From the NCBI GenBank assembly GCA_023415915.1, contig JAEZIZ010000036.1:1-26145 (forward strand): a stretch of 26,145 bases of DNA, written 5' to 3'. The DNA comes from Bacillota bacterium. Its GTDB lineage: Bacteria; Bacillota; Clostridia; Christensenellales; SZUA-584. The translations under genes and the position numbers were made by a program. How positions within the stretch are numbered: the first letter of the stretch is position 1; each line of letters opens with the position of its first letter. The notes beneath the pieces are model-generated. The model was not told where the DNA came from and searched no databases. It was given only the letters and a program-made list of their open reading frames with translations. Of the stretch, positions 6,121 to 14,448 are shown in pieces.

Positions 6121-7252
6121 ATGAAGAAAAGCATTATCTGTATTGCGCTGCTAATATGCTTGCTGATTTCCTGTTCTCCTTTATCAGATAAGAGCAAAGA
6201 GCCTTTGCCATCGGCTGTATTTGACATAAAGAACGGACAGACAGAGCTGCATGTCTCCGGTGAGCCGGAATATACTGTTGAAGCGGGAGGATATATATTC
6301 TATACGGACGATGAGTACATCTATAGAATGAATACTGACGGAACTGATAAAAATGCATTAATAAAAGCAAGCAGCATGAAAGAGATTATCCCCTATGAAG
6401 ACTGGCTGGTTTATCAGGACTTGGAATGGCAGGTATTACACTGTTACAATTGGGAAAATGGCAGCGAATTGACACTACCAAACGTCAGTGAAGTTTATTG
6501 CGTAATAGACGATAACCTCTATTTTAAAGATACAATCGGGCTAAAAGTTTTGTCTCTTAACAGCGTAAATCAATATATCGTTGAGACTGCGGATAAGGAT
6601 GGATATATTGATAATATAATTTTCAATAATGGAAAATTTATATTATGTCTTTTCTTACAAAGTATCGGATGAATATCAAAGCGATTTAATTAACATTAAC
6701 TATCTGACAGGTTCCCGAAAGAAGCTTTTAAAGCAAAATCCATTTATTTATCAAATAATAATAAGTGGTTCTAAATTATATTATTCAACTGAAGAAGGAT
6801 TGTATTGCGTTGATCTAAACAGTATGAGCCAGACGCATATATCAGATGTTTCAGAAAGAATTGATTATATATATGACGGCCATTATGTTTACCAAACAGG
6901 AGCAGGTCAAAACGATGTAGCCGTTATATGCGACATTAAATCTGGAGAGCGCGTTGACATATGCAGTTATTATTGTCTTGCCGGCTTAGATAAAGAAAGT
7001 GGCTGGTACTATTATATTGATGGCGACGCCGCTGCGGGCAAAACTTATAGAATAAAAAGCGACGGCAGCGTACGGGAATTGTACTATGATGTTTGGCTGA
7101 ATAGCGGCCCGTATGAAGAACTTTGTATCATAGACGGCTGGATATATTATTTTAATACTGAGAAAATACTTTCGCGTATCAATATTCAAACAAAGCAGGT
7201 AGAACAAGTAGCCGATCAACCTACGGATACGCCTTGGTGGGCGAAGATTTAG
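6121..7252 (+). pseudogene. Beta-propeller-like lipoprotein gene split by a frameshift
   Basis: ATG 6121 starts a signal peptide with lipobox LLISC (Cys18), followed by short repeats rich in YIFYTDDEYIYRMNTDG, NLYFKD and similar units. These resemble DUF5050-type beta-propellers that bind outside the cell. The first frame ends at 6672, but the same repeat pattern continues in the next frame to the TAG at 7250-7252. Dropping one A from the AAAA run at 6633-6636 restores an uninterrupted reading across the junction, NNGNLYYVFSYKV, giving about 376 residues. The simplest reading is a one-base insertion, either a true mutation or a sequencing/assembly error. If the mutation is real, the downstream half would need a new start (ATG 6629). 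Function is unknown; surface sensing or binding is a guess from fold type. Confidence 0.75.
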
Positions 7253-7336
7253 TTAAAGGATTTATACTAAAAACATTCAGTTGATGTAATATCCTTTTAA
7301 TTAACTCGTCGGCGAACCGCTGGTTTAATTATACGG

Positions 7337-7365
7337 TTGTTTCCTGTAATCAAAAGTAGTACAAT
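7337..7365 (+). promoter_or_regulatory. Probable promoter of the homocysteine operon
   Basis: TTGTTT (7337-7342), a 17-base spacer and TACAAT (7360-7365) precede the operon. The leader would be about 55 bases, which seems too short for a SAM riboswitch; none of the known S-box features are visible. Confidence 0.55.
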
Positions 7366-7427
7366 AACTTATTAATATTTGCAGATTAATTTATATTTTA
7401 TACATAGGGTTATTGGAGGCTGTTGCG

Positions 7428-8585
7428 GTGGCTAAAACAATTGAAGAGATCAACGAGAAGCTGAAAAAGGGCAAGGCTGTGGTGTTTACCGCGGAGGAAG
7501 CGGTGAGCATGGCAAAAGAGCAGGGAATTAAGAAGTGCGCGAGCGAGATTGACGTTGTTACGTCGGCTACGTTCGGCGCGATGTGCTCGTCGGGGGCGGT
7601 GCTTAACTTCGGGCATAGCGACCCGCCCATACGGATGTCCGAGATAACGCTTAACGGCGTTGAGGCGTACGGCGGCCTCGCAGCGGTCGATACATACATA
7701 GGCGCGACGCAGCCGGGCCGGGATACCGGCATAGAGTACGGCGGCGCGCACGTAATTGAAGACTTAATAGCGGGCAAGGAGATAGCGCTTGAAGCGCGTT
7801 CGAGCGGCACGGATTGCTATATAACTAAAGAGTTCAAGTCGAAGGTAAGGCTTAAGGACTTGAATCAAGCATACCTTTTCAACCCGAGGAACGCTTATCA
7901 GAACTACTCGGCGGCGACTAATACTACGCGCTCTATTAAGCGCACCTACATGGGCACGCTGCTGCCGAAAATGGGCAACGTGACGTACACTACGTCGGGC
8001 GAGCTGTCGCCGCTGCTTAAAGACCCGAATCTGCGCACCATAGGAATTGGCACCAGGATACTGCTGTGCGGAGGCGAAGGCTTCATAGTGTTTGAAGGCA
8101 CGCAGGCCATAAACGGAGTCACGAAGCTCGCAAACGGAGACAAGTCTTACGCGGGCTATACGCTTGCCGTGATAGGCGATTTAAAGGGCATGAAGAGCGA
8201 ATATATTAAGGCGGCGACTTTCGAGGGCTACGGCTGCACGCTTTATATAGGCATTGGAATACCGCTGCCCGTGATTGACGAAGACATGATGGCCGACCTT
8301 GCGGTATCGAATGAGCATCTATATACCAACATATACGACTACGGCTACAGCGAGCGCTCGAGAAAGGTGATAAAGACCGTTTCGTACGCCGAACTGCGCT
8401 CGGGCGAGGTGGAGATTGAAGGCGTTAAGGTTAAGACCGCTCCGCTTTCCAGCCTGTATAAGGCGAGAAAGATAGCGGAAGAGCTGAAGTCCAAGCTGCT
8501 GAATGGCGAGTTCGTAATGACGCAGCCCGCGGCTATGCTGCCTTATAGAAAGAGCTTAAACGTACTGAAGAGGGGTAACAAATGA
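7428..8585 (+). CDS. Homocysteine biosynthesis enzyme, DUF39/HcyBio family (COG1900)
   Basis: In methanogens this family converts aspartate semialdehyde and sulfide-derived sulfur to homocysteine without O-acyl-homoserine intermediates. The start is GTG 7428, eight bases after TGGAGG, giving MAKTIEEINEKLKKGKAVVF; a TTG at 7413 overlaps the ribosome site and is less likely. The product has 385 residues. The two cysteines shown to matter in the Methanosarcina protein (Cys54 and Cys131) have counterparts at Cys53 (GAMCSSG) and Cys130 (SSGTDCY). A glycine-rich stretch, RILLCGGEGFIVFEGTQ, follows. No CBS domains are present, unlike the archaeal MA1821 form. The stop overlaps the ATG of the NIL/ferredoxin gene (ATGA), so the two proteins are made together. 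Confidence 0.88.
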   Translation: MAKTIEEINEKLKKGKAVVFTAEEAVSMAKEQGIKKCASEIDVVTSATFGAMCSSGAVLNFGHSDPPIRMSEITLNGVEAYGGLAAVDTYIGATQPGRDTGIEYGGAHVIEDLIAGKEIALEARSSGTDCYITKEFKSKVRLKDLNQAYLFNPRNAYQNYSAATNTTRSIKRTYMGTLLPKMGNVTYTTSGELSPLLKDPNLRTIGIGTRILLCGGEGFIVFEGTQAINGVTKLANGDKSYAGYTLAVIGDLKGMKSEYIKAATFEGYGCTLYIGIGIPLPVIDEDMMADLAVSNEHLYTNIYDYGYSERSRKVIKTVSYAELRSGEVEIEGVKVKTAPLSSLYKARKIAEELKSKLLNGEFVMTQPAAMLPYRKSLNVLKRGNK

Positions 8586-9004
8586 AACAGACAAGCGTAA
8601 AAGTTGGGCTCAAGTTCCCGCCCGAAAAAGCAAACAAGCCTGTCGTGACCGTGCTCGTGGGGTTCGGCCTCGATTTCAACATACTGCGCGCATATATATC
8701 GCCCGGCAAGACGGGGCATATGGTTATAGAGCTTACCGGCAGCGAGCGTGATGTAAACAAGGGCATAGATTTTCTAAAGCGCGAAGGCGTCGAGGTTACG
8801 GTGTTTTCGGAAAGCGTGTTAAGATACGAGGAAAAGTGCGTGCACTGCGGCGCGTGCACGTCCGTTTGCCCGACGGGAGCACTTATGATGAACCAGCAGA
8901 CGTGGGAGCTGGAATTCGATATGGACAAGTGCGTGCTGTGCGGGTATTGCGTGCGCGCCTGCCCGGCGAGGGCAATAAAGAACTTCGAAGATGAAACCCT
9001 CTGA
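8582..9004 (+). CDS. NIL-domain protein with two [4Fe-4S] ferredoxin motifs
   Basis: This is the predicted redox or sulfur-transfer partner of the DUF39 homocysteine enzyme. Residues 1 to about 76 form a NIL domain (a small ACT-like fold also found on methionine transporters). Residues 83-135 form a bacterial-type 2[4Fe-4S] ferredoxin, with Cys86, 89, 92 and 96 (CVHCGACTSVCP) and Cys117, 120, 123 and 127 (CVLCGYCVRACP). All eight ligands are intact. Length 140 is like Methanosarcina MA1822. It overlaps the gene before it by four bases and the gene after it by 14, so the three are translationally coupled. The cytoplasm is the expected location. Confidence 0.9.
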   Translation: MKQTSVKVGLKFPPEKANKPVVTVLVGFGLDFNILRAYISPGKTGHMVIELTGSERDVNKGIDFLKREGVEVTVFSESVLRYEEKCVHCGACTSVCPTGALMMNQQTWELEFDMDKCVLCGYCVRACPARAIKNFEDETL

Positions 9005-9725
9005 TTATACCGACAGAAACGTATACAGGAACAGGGTGGTATCCGACCTTGAGTGCTGGCGTATGCAGCACCTTGAGACGGAGCTGTTAATATGCGCCGG
9101 CCGCAAGCTTGAAGACGAGGCGCTTTTTGCTGTGCTTGAATTGCGGCGCGTGCTGGACGAATACATGGAAAAGCATCCGGAATTTAAGACGGCGCTTTCG
9201 CCGCTTGAGCCGGAAGCTGGCACGCATGCAATGATCGTCGCGATGTGCGCGGCGGGCAAAGCCGCAGCCGTGGGGCCTATGGCCGCGGTGGCGGGCGCTT
9301 TTTCCGCATACGTAGCGGATGAACTGCTAAAGCATACCGATAAGGTGATCGTCGAAAACGGCGGCGACATATGCATGAAAACGGGCGATATTCGCACCGT
9401 CGCTATATACGCAGGAGCTAGCCCCTTGAATATGAAGGTAGGCATAAAGGCGGATTCCCGGGAAATGCCCGTCTCCGTATGCACGTCGTCGGGCACGGTG
9501 GGGCCGTCACTTAGCTTTGGTAACGCTGACGCCGCAGTAGTCGTTTCGCGCGACGCGTGCCTTGCTGACGCCTGCGCGACAAGGCTGGGCAACGAGCTCA
9601 AATCGGAAGAAGACATACAAAGCGCGCTGGAAACGGTTTGCGCGATAGAAGGAGTAATGGGCGCCGTTGCGATAGTAGGCGGCAAATGCGGTGCGATAGG
9701 CGACATAGAACTTGTTAACCTTTGA
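8991..9725 (+). CDS. UPF0280 (COG2122, ApbE-like) protein of the homocysteine operon
   Basis: COG2122 proteins resemble the ApbE flavin transferase fold. In Methanosarcina they have been linked genetically to homocysteine formation together with the DUF39 and NIL/ferredoxin proteins. The 244-residue product shows the family core GPMAAVAG (95-102), ENGGD (122-126) and the later SSGTVGPSLSFGNADAAVVV. The last two resemble the ApbE metal/FAD-site segments, but no flavinylation activity is established. ATG 8991 overlaps the previous gene by 14 bases and lies within its GAAGATGAAACC end; a start shifted by a few codons cannot be excluded. Its exact biochemical step is unknown. Confidence 0.88.
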   Translation: MKPSDYTDRNVYRNRVVSDLECWRMQHLETELLICAGRKLEDEALFAVLELRRVLDEYMEKHPEFKTALSPLEPEAGTHAMIVAMCAAGKAAAVGPMAAVAGAFSAYVADELLKHTDKVIVENGGDICMKTGDIRTVAIYAGASPLNMKVGIKADSREMPVSVCTSSGTVGPSLSFGNADAAVVVSRDACLADACATRLGNELKSEEDIQSALETVCAIEGVMGAVAIVGGKCGAIGDIELVNL

Positions 9726-9753
9726 GCAAGTGTGAAGCCTCGGGCGGTAAATA

Positions 9754-9782
9754 TTGCTTTTTTATTATTACCAGTGTAAAAT
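9754..9782 (+). promoter_or_regulatory. Promoter of tsaC giving a near-leaderless transcript
   Basis: TTGCTT (9754-9759), a 17-base spacer and TAAAAT (9777-9782) place the start of transcription about 4-7 bases before ATG 9795. No Shine-Dalgarno sequence is present. Confidence 0.55.
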
Positions 9783-9794
9783 AAAAAATTATAG

Positions 9795-10814
9795 ATGATA
9801 TTGCATTTGAACGGTGAATATAAAGAAAATATATTAAAAGCGGCGGAAGTTATAAAAAACGGCGGGCTCGTCGCTTTTCCAACCGAGACGGTTTACGGCC
9901 TCGGAGCTAATGCGCTCGACGAAGACGCCGTAAAGCGCATATTTGAAATGAAGGGAAGGCCGCAGGACAATCCGCTTATAGTCCATGTGGATTCGACCGT
10001 AGCCGCCCGCCAGTTAGCGCAGTTCAACGACAAGGCGGAAAAGCTGGCTTCCGCCTACTGGCCGGGGCCGCTTACTATGGTGCTTCCCGGGATAGGAGTA
10101 CCCCGGGCGGTATCGGCGGGGCTTGATACCGTGGGCGTAAGGATGCCGGACAGCGATGCCGCATTATCGCTTATATCCGCGTCGGGCGTGCCTATAGCGG
10201 CACCCAGCGCGAATAAATCGGGCAGCCCGAGCCCCACGAGCGCAGAGCATGTTAAAAGCGACTTCGGCGACGAATTGCTTATACTCGACGCGGGCGAATG
10301 CAGCATAGGCGTCGAGTCCACAGTCGTCGATATGACGAAGGAAGTTCCCGTGATACTAAGGCCGGGGGCAATTACGCTCGATATGATAAAGGAGTGCCTT
10401 GGCGAAGCGCAATCCGCTTCCGCTACTTTTGAAGGCGACGGGCCGCCGCCCGCGCCGGGCATGAAGTACAGGCACTATGCGCCCAAAGCGCTGGTAACGG
10501 TGGTGGAAGGCAGCGGTACGTCGGTGCAGGAAGCCATCAAGTACCTTTACGACAAGGACGTGAAAAAGGGGGACAAACCCCTCGTTATGGCCATCCGTGA
10601 GAACAGGAAGTATTACGGCAAAAGGGAAGTTGTGATTACCGGTAGTATTGACGACCCGCGCGAAGCGGCAAGGAACCTTTACTCCCTGCTGCGCGAAGCG
10701 GATGAAAAGTCGCATACCGCGATATATTTCGAGGCCATACCGAAGACAGGCATAGGGTTTGCCGTGATGAACAGGATTTACAAAGCGGCTGCATATAATA
10801 TAGTTAAGGTTTAG
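9795..10814 (+). CDS. tsaC: L-threonylcarbamoyladenylate synthase, Sua5 (long) type
   Basis: The enzyme makes threonylcarbamoyl-AMP from threonine, bicarbonate and ATP for the t6A37 modification of ANN-decoding tRNAs. The YrdC domain spans about residues 10-200, with the substrate-binding segment FPTETVYGLGANA (28-40), KGRP (53-56) and the APSANKSGSPSPTSAEHV region. The PGMKYRHYAPKA linker leads into a C-terminal Sua5 domain (to residue 339), so this is the long Sua5 type. ATG 9795 has no ribosome site and lies only 13 bases after the -10 box. The arginine phosphatase gene follows 10 bases after the stop, the same neighbourhood as ywlC/ywlE in Bacillus. Confidence 0.94.
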   Translation: MILHLNGEYKENILKAAEVIKNGGLVAFPTETVYGLGANALDEDAVKRIFEMKGRPQDNPLIVHVDSTVAARQLAQFNDKAEKLASAYWPGPLTMVLPGIGVPRAVSAGLDTVGVRMPDSDAALSLISASGVPIAAPSANKSGSPSPTSAEHVKSDFGDELLILDAGECSIGVESTVVDMTKEVPVILRPGAITLDMIKECLGEAQSASATFEGDGPPPAPGMKYRHYAPKALVTVVEGSGTSVQEAIKYLYDKDVKKGDKPLVMAIRENRKYYGKREVVITGSIDDPREAARNLYSLLREADEKSHTAIYFEAIPKTGIGFAVMNRIYKAAAYNIVKV

Positions 10815-10824
10815 GAGGAAGTTC

Positions 10825-11322
10825 ATGAACGTTCTTTTTGTATGTACGGGCAATACATGCAGAAGTCCAATGGCGGAAGAAGTTGCAGACGATGCGGCTG
10901 GCCGAAGTACTCAATATAACGACATTACATTCGATTCGGCAGGAACGTTCGCCTGCGAGGGCGAGCCGGCGACCGAAGAGGCTATAGAAGTGATGAGCGA
11001 GTTGGGCCTTGACCTTGAAAAGCACAAGGCTCAGCAGTTTACAAAAGAGCTCGCGGAATGGGCTGATATAATACTCGCGATGGAAGCGAGGCACATAGAG
11101 GAAATGGAAGCGATGGCCCCCGACGAGGAGCATAAGATGCACACGCTCTTAGGGTACGCGCAGGGCGTGGACGGATATCCCGGTGAATCGGGGTACGATA
11201 TTACGGACCCCTATAAAGAAGGCATAGACGTTTACCGCAAGGCGAGGGATCAGATATCCGAGGCGATAGACAAGGCGTTGCTGCGCATATCCCAAGAAAG
11301 GCAGAAGATAAAGGGCGCTTAA
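10825..11322 (+). CDS. ywlE: Protein-arginine phosphatase (YwlE-like, LMW-PTP fold)
   Basis: YwlE removes phosphate from arginine residues marked by McsB for ClpCP degradation. The phosphate-binding loop CTGNTCRS holds the nucleophile Cys7 and Arg13. Thr11, the residue that distinguishes arginine phosphatases from tyrosine phosphatases of the same fold, is present. The general acid is Asp128 in DITDPYKEG. The 165-residue length is slightly above the Bacillus protein. ATG 10825 has AGGAGG nine bases ahead and the gene follows tsaC closely, so they are co-transcribed. The last codons overlap the end of the convergent Cas2-like gene by four bases at a TTAA that gives both stops. No mcsB kinase is in the window. 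Confidence 0.9.
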   Translation: MNVLFVCTGNTCRSPMAEEVADDAAGRSTQYNDITFDSAGTFACEGEPATEEAIEVMSELGLDLEKHKAQQFTKELAEWADIILAMEARHIEEMEAMAPDEEHKMHTLLGYAQGVDGYPGESGYDITDPYKEGIDVYRKARDQISEAIDKALLRISQERQKIKGA

Positions 11323-11606
11323 GGCGTGACTGAGTTTAATTTGAATAGATTTTGCAGCTGTTCTTCTGTGGACAGAAGGTTGCTGCCTACGAGTTCTTCC
11401 CCCTTAAGGTCCTGTATCAGCAGCCTGTCGCCGTCATTGAGATAGATTTCGAGATTCTTATAGATATAATCGCAGTCTTCCTCGGTGTCTACGAACCAGA
11501 AAGAATCCGTCATCTTTACGTTTTCATACATTTCAATAGCGTTTATTAGGCTCCTGTAATAATGACGGGGGCCTTTTAAGTCGCACGATACTATTTTTAT
11601 TGACAT
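11319..11606 (-). CDS. Small Cas2/SinR-like protein, function unknown
   Basis: The 95-residue product begins MSIKIVSCDLKGPRHYYRSL and continues with SFWFVDTEEDCDYIYKNLEIYL and GDRLLIQDLKGEELVG. This is the pattern of stand-alone Cas2/VapD-like ferredoxin folds often labelled 'SinR family' (not the sporulation repressor): beta-strand with Asp, helix, then W-x-V-T/D strand, helix, and NDxLLI strand. Cas2 proper is a CRISPR adaptation protein and VapD an mRNA interferase, but orphan members have no proven role. No CRISPR array or other cas gene is visible. ATG 11606 has AGAGGT upstream and a strong promoter at 11636-11663, so it is expressed as its own unit. The stop overlaps that of ywlE. Confidence 0.6.
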   Translation of the reverse strand: MSIKIVSCDLKGPRHYYRSLINAIEMYENVKMTDSFWFVDTEEDCDYIYKNLEIYLNDGDRLLIQDLKGEELVGSNLLSTEEQLQNLFKLNSVTP

Positions 11607-11635
11607 ATGCTTTACCTCTTGGTTATGTTATACAA

Positions 11636-11663
11636 ATTATAGCATATATATTACATATTTCAA
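11636..11663 (-). promoter_or_regulatory. Strong promoter of the Cas2-like gene
   Basis: On the minus strand, TTGAAA (11663-11658), a 16-base spacer ending TGC, and TATAAT (11641-11636) form an extended -10 promoter about 30 bases before the ATG. Confidence 0.75.
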
Positions 11664-11831
11664 CATTAAATAGTATATATAGGAGCGTCAAGGTAAAGAT
11701 TCCTTATTTATGCTGCAATGATGAAAATTAGGTGAATAAATCTTTTTTGCATACAACCGGCCGGAAAGGTAAAATGTAAATTTTCATAACCTTATCTTTT
11801 GGTATCCTGTACAATGACGCAAATCACATAG

Positions 11832-11837
11832 TATAAT
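11832..11837 (+). promoter_or_regulatory. -10 box directly before the PBP start codon
   Basis: A perfect TATAAT ends 6 bases before ATG 11844, so transcription should begin at or next to the A of the start codon. The -35 (TGTACA at 11808-11813, 18-base spacer) is weak. No Shine-Dalgarno site is present. Confidence 0.55.
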
Positions 11838-11843
11838 ATCCCC

Positions 11844-13865
11844 ATGAAAAATATTCGCAGTATTACAAAGATTATCTTTAGTTTTATTGCCTGCGTGTTC
11901 TTGTGTTCGTGCGCGCAGCCGGGCAAGCCTTACGATTTTTCCAAGAGCGATATAACGCAGTATATTGAGAGCTTCAAGGCGAAGGATTACGCGGCGATGT
12001 ATTCGCTTTGCGCTCCCGCCGTAAATATAAAAAAGGAAGCGTTCATAAAGAAATACAGCGATATAATGGAAGGGCTCGGCGTTAAGGAAATATCCATTGA
12101 CAATATAACTGGCCCGGACGAGAACGGAGTGTTTAAATACACGGCTACGTACAACACGGAGGAGTACGGAGACTTTACCAACGACTTTACACTGAGGACG
12201 GGGTTTAAGGACGATAAGTGGCTCGTGCTGTGGGACTATTCCCTTATATTCCCCGAGCTTGAGGAAGGCGGCAGCGTGCGCGTAAAGACATTGAAGGCGC
12301 AGCGCGGCGAGATGTTCGGCGCGGGCGGTGAGCTCATAGCCGAAAACGCCTACGCGGATACGATATACATGGAACCGTTAAAAGTGCGGGACATAGGCGC
12401 CGTCGCAGCGGCGGTGAGCCCTATAACAGGCGTTTCGCAGACGGAGCTTGTCGACATGTTCAACAAGGCGGTGCAGAACGGCACGCAGGCGGTACCTTTG
12501 GGAGCGTTTTTCCATGACCAGCTTAATGAGCAGCAGCGGCAGAGCATAGAGGCAGTGGCGGGCCTCGGTATAGACGACAAGATGTACACGCCTATACGCA
12601 ACTATCCGCTCAAGGAAGCGGCGGCGCAGATAGCGGGTTACATAGGCCTTGTTGACCCTGAAAACATACCAGACGGCTATAAGAGCACCGATAAAGTTGG
12701 CAAAGCCGGATTGGAGTCGGCGTTTGAGGAGCAGCTGCGCGGCAAGGACGGAAAGATAGTATACATCGAGGACAGGTGGGGCAGAAATATACGCACATTG
12801 TATGAAGGCAGGGACGAGCAGGGGCAGGACCTTTGGCTTACGATAAAGCCCGAACTGCAGCAAAGGGCGTACAACGCGCTTACGACACACCTTACGCCGG
12901 AGCAGACGGGCGTTGCTATTGTAATGGACGCAAAGACGGGTTACGTGGAGGCGATGGCCGCCTACCCTTCGTACGACAACAACCTTTTCACGTTCCCGGT
13001 GTCGGAAGAAGTGTTTAAAACTATGACGCTTTTCCCGTGGGCGACGCAGGGCGGCTACCCTCCGGGCAGCGTTATAAAGCCCTTTACCGCTACGGCTGCG
13101 CTGGAAGGCGGGGTAATAACTCCCGAAACGGAATTCGAAGGCACGATAACGGACAACAAATGGTATCCCGACGGAGAGGGCTGGTACATAAAGCGGGTAA
13201 GCGATTCGGGCTGGCCTATAAAGCTCGCAAACGCCATAAGAAGTTCGGACAACATATACTTTGCGTATGTTGCTATGAAGATGGGCGAAGAGAAGCTGAT
13301 GAATTACCTTGAGAGCATAGGCATGGAGGAGGCCGTGCCATTCGATCTGCCCGTAAAGGAAGCGAACGTAAAGAACGAAACCACGACGATAAACAGAAAG
13401 CTGCTCGCGGACATGGGCTACGGCCAGGGCGATTTGCTTGTTACGCCGCTGCAGCTCGCCGCTATGTATACGGCGCTAGCGAACGGCACGGGCGACATGA
13501 TGAAGCCGATACTCGTTAAGCAGACTAAGCGCACGGAAGGGCTCGACTATGTTACAATAACGGACAGGCAGCCTGAGGTATGGAAGCAAGGCGCGGTATC
13601 GGAGAGCACGGTACGTACGCTGCTCCCGATGCTGGAGAATGTAGTCAGCCACGGCACGGCGTATGACTCAAGGATACCCGGCATAAGGATGGCTGGCAAG
13701 ACGGGTACTGCGGAGATAGGCCAGAACAAAGCAAGGGAAATATCGTGGTATGCGGCGTTCTGGGTGGACGGCAATTACGACAGGTTGGTCGTCGTGATGG
13801 TGGACACCGCGGCGGAAAAAGGAGCTGTGAAGTTCGACATTGCAAAGGCGCTGCTTACGCCGTGA
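11844..13865 (+). CDS. Class B penicillin-binding protein, MecA/PBP3-like, lipoprotein
   Basis: This is a predicted peptidoglycan D,D-transpeptidase on the outer membrane face. The N-terminus has a hydrophobic segment ending LCSC (Cys23), so it may be a lipoprotein, as is B. subtilis PBP3. Residues about 33-140 form an NTF2-like MecA_N domain (YIESFKAKDYAAMYSLC). About 145-320 is the PBP dimerisation domain (AQRGEMFGAGGELIAENAY, where R-G-x-I/M-x-D/A-R/G is usual). About 345-670 is the transpeptidase. The three catalytic motifs are SVIK (Ser409, Lys412), SDN (468-470) and KTG (618-620). The 673-residue length fits. MecA-like architecture often goes with low beta-lactam affinity, but that cannot be concluded from sequence alone. 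No terminator is obvious before the repeat at 13913. Confidence 0.9.
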   Translation: MKNIRSITKIIFSFIACVFLCSCAQPGKPYDFSKSDITQYIESFKAKDYAAMYSLCAPAVNIKKEAFIKKYSDIMEGLGVKEISIDNITGPDENGVFKYTATYNTEEYGDFTNDFTLRTGFKDDKWLVLWDYSLIFPELEEGGSVRVKTLKAQRGEMFGAGGELIAENAYADTIYMEPLKVRDIGAVAAAVSPITGVSQTELVDMFNKAVQNGTQAVPLGAFFHDQLNEQQRQSIEAVAGLGIDDKMYTPIRNYPLKEAAAQIAGYIGLVDPENIPDGYKSTDKVGKAGLESAFEEQLRGKDGKIVYIEDRWGRNIRTLYEGRDEQGQDLWLTIKPELQQRAYNALTTHLTPEQTGVAIVMDAKTGYVEAMAAYPSYDNNLFTFPVSEEVFKTMTLFPWATQGGYPPGSVIKPFTATAALEGGVITPETEFEGTITDNKWYPDGEGWYIKRVSDSGWPIKLANAIRSSDNIYFAYVAMKMGEEKLMNYLESIGMEEAVPFDLPVKEANVKNETTTINRKLLADMGYGQGDLLVTPLQLAAMYTALANGTGDMMKPILVKQTKRTEGLDYVTITDRQPEVWKQGAVSESTVRTLLPMLENVVSHGTAYDSRIPGIRMAGKTGTAEIGQNKAREISWYAAFWVDGNYDRLVVVMVDTAAEKGAVKFDIAKALLTP

Positions 13866-13912
13866 TAATTTTGTACAAAGAGAATTGTGATACAAAATAA
13901 ATTTCAGGTTTT

Positions 13913-13938
13913 AGTAGGGGCGGCCAGTGGTCGCCCGC
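13913..13938 (+). repeat. GC-rich palindromic repeat
   Basis: GTAGGGGCGGCC with AGT loop and GGTCGCCCGC forms an eight-pair stem (one G-T pair). Sequences of this form are scattered between genes in many Clostridia genomes. There is no T-run, so it is not a canonical terminator. Confidence 0.6.
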
Positions 13939-13974
13939 ATAAACAGAGAGTTATGATAATTTAAGGAGAATTGC

Positions 13975-14448
13975 ATGATTACCAGTGCGTTTTTGGCAGG
14001 GAACGGAGACATAAGCGAGCCGCTAATGATACGGCGCGAGGTGTTCATAGAGGAGCAGGGCTGCCCCGAGAGCGAAGACAGGGACGGCATGGACGAAGCG
14101 GCGCTGCATCTGGTTGTGTACGTAGACGAAATTCCGGCCGCGACGGGCCGCATATGGCACGACGGCAGCGTGTTTCGCATAGGCCAGCTCGCGGTGAGAA
14201 AGCAATACAGAGGGCAGCAGATAGGAGACCTCGCGCTGCGTCTGCTTATATACAAGGCTTTTAATTCGGGCGCGGAGGAGCTTTACGTAAACGCGCAGGT
14301 GTATATAAAAGAACTGTATAAGAAGTTCGGGTTTAAGGAAACAGGCGGGGAATTTATCGAAGCGGGGCGGCCTTATGTGCCTATGTCGCTGAAAAAGAGC
14401 GACGTCGTATACCCTTCGGCCTGCGGACACAACAAGGGAATAAAATGA
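13975..14448 (+). CDS. GNAT-family acetyltransferase (ElaA-like)
   Basis: This is a predicted acetyl-CoA-dependent N-acetyltransferase of 157 residues. The N-terminal half has the ElaA/YjcF-type block RREVFIEEQGCPESEDRDGM followed by HLVVYVDEIPAATGRI. Motif A is RIGQLAVRKQYRGQQIGDLA (R-x2-G-x-G/A: RGQQIG), and the tail has YVNAQVYIKELYKKFGFKET, the usual AQ-x3-FYxxxGF element that closes the acetyl-CoA site. ATG 13975 has AAGGAG upstream. The stop overlaps the PHP-gene start (ATGA at 14445), so the two are translationally coupled. The acceptor is unknown. Confidence 0.88.
   Translation: MITSAFLAGNGDISEPLMIRREVFIEEQGCPESEDRDGMDEAALHLVVYVDEIPAATGRIWHDGSVFRIGQLAVRKQYRGQQIGDLALRLLIYKAFNSGAEELYVNAQVYIKELYKKFGFKETGGEFIEAGRPYVPMSLKKSDVVYPSACGHNKGIK

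Noticed and set aside
7366..7427. SAM/S-box riboswitch before the homocysteine operon
   Set aside because: The predicted leader is only about 55 bases and shows none of the conserved S-box elements.
9005..9706. Long minus-strand open frames opposite the UPF0280, mnmE, prs and ftsH genes
   Set aside because: They are low-complexity Ser/Ala/Arg/Tyr-rich mirrors of clearly coding strands, without ribosome sites or recognisable domains.
11319..11606. A CRISPR-Cas locus suggested by the Cas2-like protein
   Set aside because: No repeat-spacer array, cas1 or effector gene is visible anywhere in the window.
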